NCBI RefSeq assembly: GCF_900114735.1
Contig: NZ_FOUA01000001.1
Coordinates: 880,278 to 944,277, forward strand
Reading direction: 5' to 3'
Source: Halopseudomonas bauzanensis
GTDB lineage: Bacteria; Pseudomonadota; Gammaproteobacteria; Pseudomonadales; Pseudomonadaceae
DNA: 64,000 nt
Position 1 is the first letter of the stretch. Each line of letters opens with the position of its first letter. The position numbers and the translations under genes are program-made. Below the pieces are notes generated by a model, which had not been told where the DNA came from, did no database searches, and was given only the letters and a program-made list of their open reading frames with translations. Shown piece by piece: positions 58,862 through 64,000 of this stretch.

Positions 58862-60244
58862 ATGACCGAACCAGCACCCCAAGGCCAGCTCAAGCGCGGC
58901 CTGACCAATCGTCATATTCAGCTGATCGCCCTGGGCGGTGCCATTGGTACCGGTCTGTTTCTCGGCTCCGCCGGGGTGATGAAAAGCGCTGGTCCTTCGA
59001 TGCTGCTGGGGTATGCGATTGGTGGCTTCGTTGCCTTTCTGATCATGCGCCAGTTGGGTGAGATGATTGTCGAGGAACCAGTGGCGGGGTCCTTCAGTCA
59101 TTTCGCCCACAAGTACTGGGGGCCCTTCGCCGGCTTCCTGTCGGGCTGGAACTACTGGGTGCTCTACGTGCTGGTGGGCATGGCCGAGCTGACGGCGGTG
59201 GGCAAGTACGTCCAGTACTGGTATCCGGACATCCCGACATGGGCCACGGCGCTGGCGTTCTTTGCGCTGATCAACCTGATCAACCTGTCCAACGTGAAGG
59301 CCTTCGGCGAGGCGGAGTTCTGGTTCGCGATCATCAAGGTGGGCGCTATTCTCGGTATGATCGCGCTGGGCCTGTATCTGCTGGTATCCGGCGCCGGGGG
59401 TGAGCAGGCCAGTGTCAGCAACCTGTGGGCCCATGGTGGATTCTTCCCCAATGGCATCGGCGGGCTGGTGGTGGTGATGGCGGTGATCATGTTCTCCTTT
59501 GGCGGCCTGGAGCTGGTGGGCATTACCGCCGCCGAAGCGGAAAATCCAAGCAAGGTGATCCCGAAAGCGATCAATCAGGTGGTCTACCGGATTCTGCTGT
59601 TCTATATCTTCGCCCTGGGCATCCTGCTGTCGCTGTACCCCTGGGATAGCCTGGTGGAGACGCTCACCAGCGGCACTGACCCCTACGCGCGCAGCCCCTT
59701 CGTGCAGATCTTTTCGCTGATCGGCAGCGACACGGCGGCCCATGTGCTGAACTTCGTGGTGCTGACTGCGGCGCTGTCGGTCTATAACAGCGGCGTCTAC
59801 TGCAACAGCCGGATGCTGTATGGCCTGGCCGAACAGGGCAACGCACCGCGGGCATTCCTCAAATTGAGTCGCAACGGGGTGCCGGTGCGGGGGATTGTGG
59901 TGTCCGGCGCTGTTACCCTGCTGTGTGTGGCCTTGAACTATGTGCTGCCGGAGGGTGCGCTGATCATCCTGATGTCACTGGTGGTCGCCGCACTGGTGCT
60001 GAACTGGGCAATGATCAGCCTGTCCCACCTGAAATTTCGCCGCGCCTTGCGTGAGCGAGGGGTGGAGCCGAGCTTCAAGGCGCTGTGGTCACCCTTCGGC
60101 AATTACCTCTGCCTGGCCTTTGTCGGTTTTATTCTGCTGGTGTTGCTGCTGGATGCCGGCACCCGCATGTCGGTCTTTGCGCTGCCGGCATGGGTTGCAG
60201 TGATCGGTCTGTGCTATCTACTCAAGAACCGCAAGACCGGCTGA
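58862..60244 (+). CDS. Amino acid permease, APC superfamily (AAT family)
   Basis: A 460-residue inner-membrane transporter with about twelve helices. The first helix carries the substrate motif ALGGAIGTGLFLGSAG (about 24-39). GGFVAFLIMRQLGEMIVEEP and SHFAHKYWGPFAGFLSGWNY follow; the latter is an AAT family hallmark. FSFGGLELVGITAAEAENPS lies in helix 6. Relatives import aromatic amino acids, proline, histidine or GABA; the substrate cannot be read here. The ATG at 58862 (MTEPAPQGQLKRG) is better than a GTG further upstream. Confidence 0.9.
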   Translation: MTEPAPQGQLKRGLTNRHIQLIALGGAIGTGLFLGSAGVMKSAGPSMLLGYAIGGFVAFLIMRQLGEMIVEEPVAGSFSHFAHKYWGPFAGFLSGWNYWVLYVLVGMAELTAVGKYVQYWYPDIPTWATALAFFALINLINLSNVKAFGEAEFWFAIIKVGAILGMIALGLYLLVSGAGGEQASVSNLWAHGGFFPNGIGGLVVVMAVIMFSFGGLELVGITAAEAENPSKVIPKAINQVVYRILLFYIFALGILLSLYPWDSLVETLTSGTDPYARSPFVQIFSLIGSDTAAHVLNFVVLTAALSVYNSGVYCNSRMLYGLAEQGNAPRAFLKLSRNGVPVRGIVVSGAVTLLCVALNYVLPEGALIILMSLVVAALVLNWAMISLSHLKFRRALRERGVEPSFKALWSPFGNYLCLAFVGFILLVLLLDAGTRMSVFALPAWVAVIGLCYLLKNRKTG

Positions 60245-60305
60245 CCTTGCGCAGAAAACGGGCCCGAGCAGGCCGCTCCCGCATAAGCAACTGGGGGAGC
60301 GGGCG

Positions 60306-61556
60306 CTACGCCCCCTGCTCCACCTCATCCTCGGCGAGCTTCTGAACCACCAGACTGCCGATGATATCCCCTTCCACGTTGACCGCCGTACGCACGGTAT
60401 CAAGCAGGCGATCGATGGGTAGCAGGATGGCAATCGCCTCCGCTGGCAGTCCCACCGCCTGCAGCACCATGACCATGGTTACCATGCCCGCGCTGGGAAT
60501 GCCTGGTGCACCCGACGAGGCGATCATCGCCGTGAGAAAGACCACCAGCTGCTGGGCGAGTGACAGTTCGACGCCGATCAGGTTGGCGACGAACAGGGCC
60601 GCGGCCGCCTCGTAGAGCGCGGTGCCGTCCATGTTCATGGTTGCCCCTAGGGGCAGAACGAAGCCGGCGATCGGCCGCTTCACGCCGAGATTATCCTGGG
60701 CGCAGCGCAGGGAGATCGGTAATGCCGCCGAGCTGGAACTGGTAGCGAAGGCCGTGATGATGGCCTCGCGCGCACCGCGCCAGAACCACAGCGGTGACTT
60801 GCGTGTCACGGCGTAGAGGATGCTGGGCAGCGTGACCATGCCATGAAACAGCGTCGTGCCGAAAACCAGCACAATAAAACCGAGCATGGTGACCAACAGC
60901 GCGACATCCTGCTCGGCGACCAACCGGATCAGCAGCGCAAGAATACCCAGCGGTGCCAACCACATGATCCAGCCGATGATGCGCAGCAGCAGATCGAGAA
61001 ACTCCTGCATCACTTGCAGCACCGAGCGATAACGCTCGCCGCCCGCGACCAGGGCGACACCGACGAAGATGGCAAACATCAGCACCGAGAGAATGTCGCC
61101 GTTGGCGAAGGCTTCGAAGGGGTTCTTGAACAGCCCGCTGAAGAAATACTGGAAGAACTCGGGCATGGTCATCTGCCGCGCTTCGAATGATTCCATCGCA
61201 TCGGCGAACATATCCAGCGACAGCCCGGCGCCCGGCTTGAACACATTGGCCACTACCAATGCCAATAGCATCGCCAGGGCAGTAGTCAGCATGAAATACA
61301 GCACGGTGCTGATCCACACCCGGTGCACCTGATGATGCGCCTGCAGGCTCGCCACCCCTACAACAATGGAGGTGAAAACCAGCGGAATCAGCACCATCTT
61401 CAGCAGACCGATGAACACGCCGCCCACCAGCGTACTGCCATAAAGCACGCCTGTACGCAGGGCGGTCTCTTCCGGCATGCCACCGAGCAGCCAGCCGATA
61501 AGCACACCAAGGCCGGCGGCAATGAAGATCAGGCGATTCAGGCTGGGCACGGGCAT
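60306..61556 (-). CDS. Dicarboxylate/amino acid:cation symporter (DAACS family)
   Basis: A 416-residue inner-membrane symporter of the GltP/DctA fold. It has ATSSSSAALPISLRCAQ (the serine-rich re-entrant loop HP1), FVLPLGATMNMDGTALYEAA (helix 7) and SSGAPGIPSAGMVTMV (HP2). The C-terminal DRLLDTVRTAVNVEGD binds the substrate carboxyl. It takes up glutamate, aspartate or C4-dicarboxylates with Na+ or H+; the exact substrate is not clear. It converges on the permease gene. Confidence 0.93.
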   Translation of the reverse strand: MPVPSLNRLIFIAAGLGVLIGWLLGGMPEETALRTGVLYGSTLVGGVFIGLLKMVLIPLVFTSIVVGVASLQAHHQVHRVWISTVLYFMLTTALAMLLALVVANVFKPGAGLSLDMFADAMESFEARQMTMPEFFQYFFSGLFKNPFEAFANGDILSVLMFAIFVGVALVAGGERYRSVLQVMQEFLDLLLRIIGWIMWLAPLGILALLIRLVAEQDVALLVTMLGFIVLVFGTTLFHGMVTLPSILYAVTRKSPLWFWRGAREAIITAFATSSSSAALPISLRCAQDNLGVKRPIAGFVLPLGATMNMDGTALYEAAAALFVANLIGVELSLAQQLVVFLTAMIASSGAPGIPSAGMVTMVMVLQAVGLPAEAIAILLPIDRLLDTVRTAVNVEGDIIGSLVVQKLAEDEVEQGA

Positions 61557-61632
61557 TCTCCTTGTTTATTTATGCAGAAGAATACCTTTCAAACAGCAGA
61601 CCCGCACCCGCAAACATGCCGAAGGCGGTTTC

Positions 61633-61712
61633 CCTGGGAACGTCGAGCACCAGCTCGATGAAAGGAACTGCGCCACGGCACCTTGAACGAGCGGGCGCTC
61701 GTCCCTCCCAGG
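61633..61712. repeat. Paired REP-like palindrome (second copy)
   Basis: Left arm CCTGGGAACGTCGAGCACC followed by AGCTCGATGA (61633-61661), and an inverted right arm GAGCGGGCGCTCGTCCCTCC plus CAGG (61689-61712). The 21-base core matches 57110-57130 exactly. It sits between the symporter and the acyl-CoA synthetase gene. Confidence 0.7.
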
Positions 61713-61721
61713 ACTCCGGTG

Positions 61722-63404
61722 TCAGAGCGAGGAAATGCAGGGTGCCTGCTGCTCCAGCCAGTCGGCAATTTCCACGCGAATACGCTTCTTGTCGAGCTTA
61801 CCGACACTGGTCTTGGGGATCTCGTCGATAACGGCAATCTGTGTGGGCACCGCCCACTTGTTGATGCGGCCATCATCCACGAAGGGCTGCAGATGTTCAG
61901 CGAGGCGCCTGGCGTCCATCTCCTGCCCCGCGGCAACCACCACCAGGGCGAAGGGCCGCTCGTCCCAGCGCGGGTCCGGAACACCGACCACCGCCACATC
62001 CCGGATCGCCGGATGCAAGCTGATCAGGCTTTCCAGCTCCAGGGACGACAACCATTCGCCGCCAGTCTTGATCACGTCCTTGATCCGGTCGCGGATGTCG
62101 ATGCTGCCGGTAGGGTCGATGGTCGCCACGTCGCCGGTATGCATCCAGCCATGTTCCCATAGCTCGCGGCTCTTTTCCGGCTCCTTGAAATAGCCCTGGG
62201 TGAGCCAAGGCGCGCGTAATACCAGCTCGCCTTGAGTATGCCCGTCATGGGGCAGGAAATGACCCTCGGTATCCATGATCCGCGCTTCGACCAGGGGCAC
62301 CGGCACGCCGGCCTTGATCTTGTAGGTGATCTGCTCCTCTTCGCTGCCGGCCTCGATCTGCAGGTTATTGTAGCCGGCGGAAATAAGCGGGCAGGTTTCC
62401 GACATGCCGTAGGCACCGGACAGGCGAATGCCCCGGGCGCCAGCCGTCTTGTACAAACCGCGGGTCAGGGCGCTGCCGCCGATGATGATTTTCATCCCAC
62501 CGAAATCGTGTCCCTCGGCTGCCTTGGCATTGAGCAGCATCTGCAGAATGGTCGGTACGCAATGCGAGTAGGTCACCTGCTCCTGCTGGATCAGCTTGAC
62601 CAGCAGCTCCGGATCGTAACGGCCGGGATAGACCTGTTTTACACCGAGCATGGTCGCGGTGTAGGGCATGCCCCAGGCATGCACATGGAACATCGGCGTG
62701 ATCGGCATGTAGACGTCACGGTTACTGAGCAGTTGCTCATGCCCCAGGCCATTGAGCATGCCGGCCTGGGTCAGGGTGTGAAGCACCAATTGCCGGTGGG
62801 TGAAATACACACCCTTGGGGTTGCCGGTGGTGCCGGTGGTGTAGAAGGTGGTGGCGACCGAGTTCTCGTCGAAATCGGCGAATTCATAGGTGCTGTCCGC
62901 CGCAGCCAGCAACTGCTCATACTCACCGGCGAACCCGCGCAGTTCGGCAGCCTTGTCTTCACCGTCGGTGAGCAAAATGGTCGACGTCACTGTGGTCAGT
63001 TGCGGCTCAATGGCTTGGTACAGCGGCAGGAATTCGCTGTTGACCAACACCATGATGTCGTCAGCGTGATTCATGGTGTACACGATCTGCTCCGGCGACA
63101 GCCGCACATTCACGGTGTGCAGCACAGCGCCAATCATCGGAATGGCAAACATGCATTCCAGATAACGGTGGCTGTCCCAATCCAGTACCGCCACGGTATC
63201 CCCGGCCTTGACCCCCGCCTGGGTCAGCGCATTGGCCAGCCGGCAGATACGCTGGTTGAAGGTGGCATAGTCGTAACGGCTGATGTCCCGATAGACAATT
63301 TCCTGCGAGGCTTCATAGCGCACCCCCGACAGCAACAGGTTCTTGATCAGCAACGGCGTGGAGTGAGCCTGCTCGGTGGGCGGTAAAATCCGTGTATTCA
63401 ACAT
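61722..63404 (-). CDS. Acyl-CoA synthetase (AMP-forming, AlkK-like fatty acid CoA ligase)
   Basis: A 560-residue ANL-family ligase that activates a fatty acid with ATP and joins it to CoA. The phosphate loop is YTTGTTGNPKGVYFTHRQ (about 186-203). MFHVHAWGMPYTATMLGVKQ and GAYGMSETCPLIS (A5) follow, then WMHTGDVATIDPTG (A7) and IKTGGEWLSSLELESLI (A8). The C-terminal catalytic lysine lies in SVGKLDKKRI. It resembles medium/long-chain enzymes such as AlkK. The ATG at 63404 is preceded by AAAGG. It is divergent from the thiolase gene, which suggests joint use in fatty acid breakdown. Confidence 0.9.
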   Translation of the reverse strand: MLNTRILPPTEQAHSTPLLIKNLLLSGVRYEASQEIVYRDISRYDYATFNQRICRLANALTQAGVKAGDTVAVLDWDSHRYLECMFAIPMIGAVLHTVNVRLSPEQIVYTMNHADDIMVLVNSEFLPLYQAIEPQLTTVTSTILLTDGEDKAAELRGFAGEYEQLLAAADSTYEFADFDENSVATTFYTTGTTGNPKGVYFTHRQLVLHTLTQAGMLNGLGHEQLLSNRDVYMPITPMFHVHAWGMPYTATMLGVKQVYPGRYDPELLVKLIQQEQVTYSHCVPTILQMLLNAKAAEGHDFGGMKIIIGGSALTRGLYKTAGARGIRLSGAYGMSETCPLISAGYNNLQIEAGSEEEQITYKIKAGVPVPLVEARIMDTEGHFLPHDGHTQGELVLRAPWLTQGYFKEPEKSRELWEHGWMHTGDVATIDPTGSIDIRDRIKDVIKTGGEWLSSLELESLISLHPAIRDVAVVGVPDPRWDERPFALVVVAAGQEMDARRLAEHLQPFVDDGRINKWAVPTQIAVIDEIPKTSVGKLDKKRIRVEIADWLEQQAPCISSL

Positions 63405-63605
63405 GATGCGACCTTTCTTGTTGTTGGCTTGCCGGGGCCTGCCCCGCGGTTCTGCATTTAATATAGCGACAGCGGAGCAGGACAACCATGGCTCTTGTGT
63501 ATCCCGATCATACAAAGGTTTGCAGTCGACAATAAGGGTTTAAAGCGCGTATAAAGTCGCTTGATGACCATAAATAAACAATCAGTCATATTTTCAGGAG
63601 TCACC

Positions 63606-64000
63606 ATGTCCGAAAGCATTGTCATTGTCAGCGGCGTCCGTACGCCCATGGGTGGTTTTCAGGGAAGCCTGTCGAGCGTATCGGCGGTAGATCTTGGCGC
63701 TCTGGTCATCCGCGAGGCGGTGGCACGGGCCGGCATCGCCCCGGCGGATGTCGAAGAGGTGATCATGGGTTGCGTATTGCCAGCCGGCCTCAAGCAGGGT
63801 CCCGCCCGCCAGGCCAGTCTCAAGGCCGGGCTACCCAGCGCCACCGGCTGCACCACCATCAACAAGCTCTGCGGTTCAGGCATGAAGGCAGTGATGATGG
63901 CGACTGACATGCTCAAGGCTGGCTCCAATCAGATCATGCTCGCCGGCGGTATGGAAAGCATGTCCAATGCCCCTTACGTGATCGAGAAAGCGCGCGGCGG
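63606..64000 (+). CDS. Acetyl-CoA C-acetyltransferase (thiolase), N-terminal part
   Basis: The gene starts at an ATG after CAGGAG and runs to the window edge (131 full codons). It has IVIVSGVRTPMGGFQGSL at the start and the nucleophilic cysteine in TINKLCGSGMKAVMMA, followed by LAGGMESMSNAPYVI. It is a biosynthetic/degradative thiolase that makes or cleaves acetoacetyl-CoA. The active-site histidine and second cysteine lie beyond the window. Confidence 0.93.
   Translation, partial: MSESIVIVSGVRTPMGGFQGSLSSVSAVDLGALVIREAVARAGIAPADVEEVIMGCVLPAGLKQGPARQASLKAGLPSATGCTTINKLCGSGMKAVMMATDMLKAGSNQIMLAGGMESMSNAPYVIEKARG

Noticed and set aside
58685..59743. N-terminal extension of the metallo-hydrolase frame to 567 residues
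   Set aside because: The extension lies antisense to the permease gene; a good ribosome site precedes the ATG at 58684, which gives the usual family length.

Overview
The window is a chromosomal segment of a GC-rich gammaproteobacterium of the Pseudomonadaceae. The evidence is the housekeeping gene order (guaB-guaA with xseA divergent, leuA, der-bamB-yfgM-hisS-ispG-rodZ-pilF-rlmN-ndk, cysE-trmJ-suhB, secF-secD-yajC-tgt-queA), which follows Pseudomonas chromosomes as I know them, and the full-length protein matches. A Pseudomonas or Halopseudomonas-like genus is my inference.

Bases 1-18143 are accessory DNA built up at the 3' end of guaA. Three copies of the last codons of guaA lie in the same orientation at 18125-18143 (the live gene end), 3751-3769 and 1047-1065, and each is followed by a transcription terminator on the minus strand. 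The outer segment (1047-3769) carries a zinc-free alcohol dehydrogenase/quinone reductase-like gene, an OhrR-like MarR regulator and a purC-like gene. The inner segment (3751-18143, visibly lower GC) carries a type III-like restriction-modification pair (mod-res, plus strand). Facing it is an unrecognised three-gene minus-strand operon of 1266, 569 and 777 residues. Its first protein has a PD-(D/E)XK-like nuclease motif at the C-terminus, and its last has one in mid-protein plus a SEC-C zinc knuckle at its end. I regard this trio as the best candidate for an undescribed (probably anti-phage) system. A truncated P4-type integrase sits directly beside guaA, and IS3 and other gene remnants lie where the two operons converge.

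From 18125 on the window is core genome. guaA and guaB make GMP. xseA, a YbdG-type mechanosensitive channel and leuA (with a candidate leader peptide) follow, then a PadR/nitronate monooxygenase/SnoaL group. Next come der and the hisS-bamB group (histidyl-tRNA, isoprenoid and outer-membrane assembly genes), pilF, rlmN and ndk. Between ndk and cysE only a C-terminally short iscS is present. The remaining isc genes that Pseudomonas normally carries at this spot are missing. cysE, trmJ, suhB, the Sec membrane components and the queuosine genes tgt/queA follow, then a tRNA-Leu(CAA), trxB and cysZ.

The last part (49.5-64 kb) holds a glycosyltransferase, an old yellow enzyme, SlyD, the ackA-pta acetate pathway, an acyltransferase, a YiaD-like OmpA lipoprotein and a metallo-hydrolase. 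It also has two transporters, an acyl-CoA synthetase and the start of a thiolase. Two paired REP-like palindromes lie between genes there.
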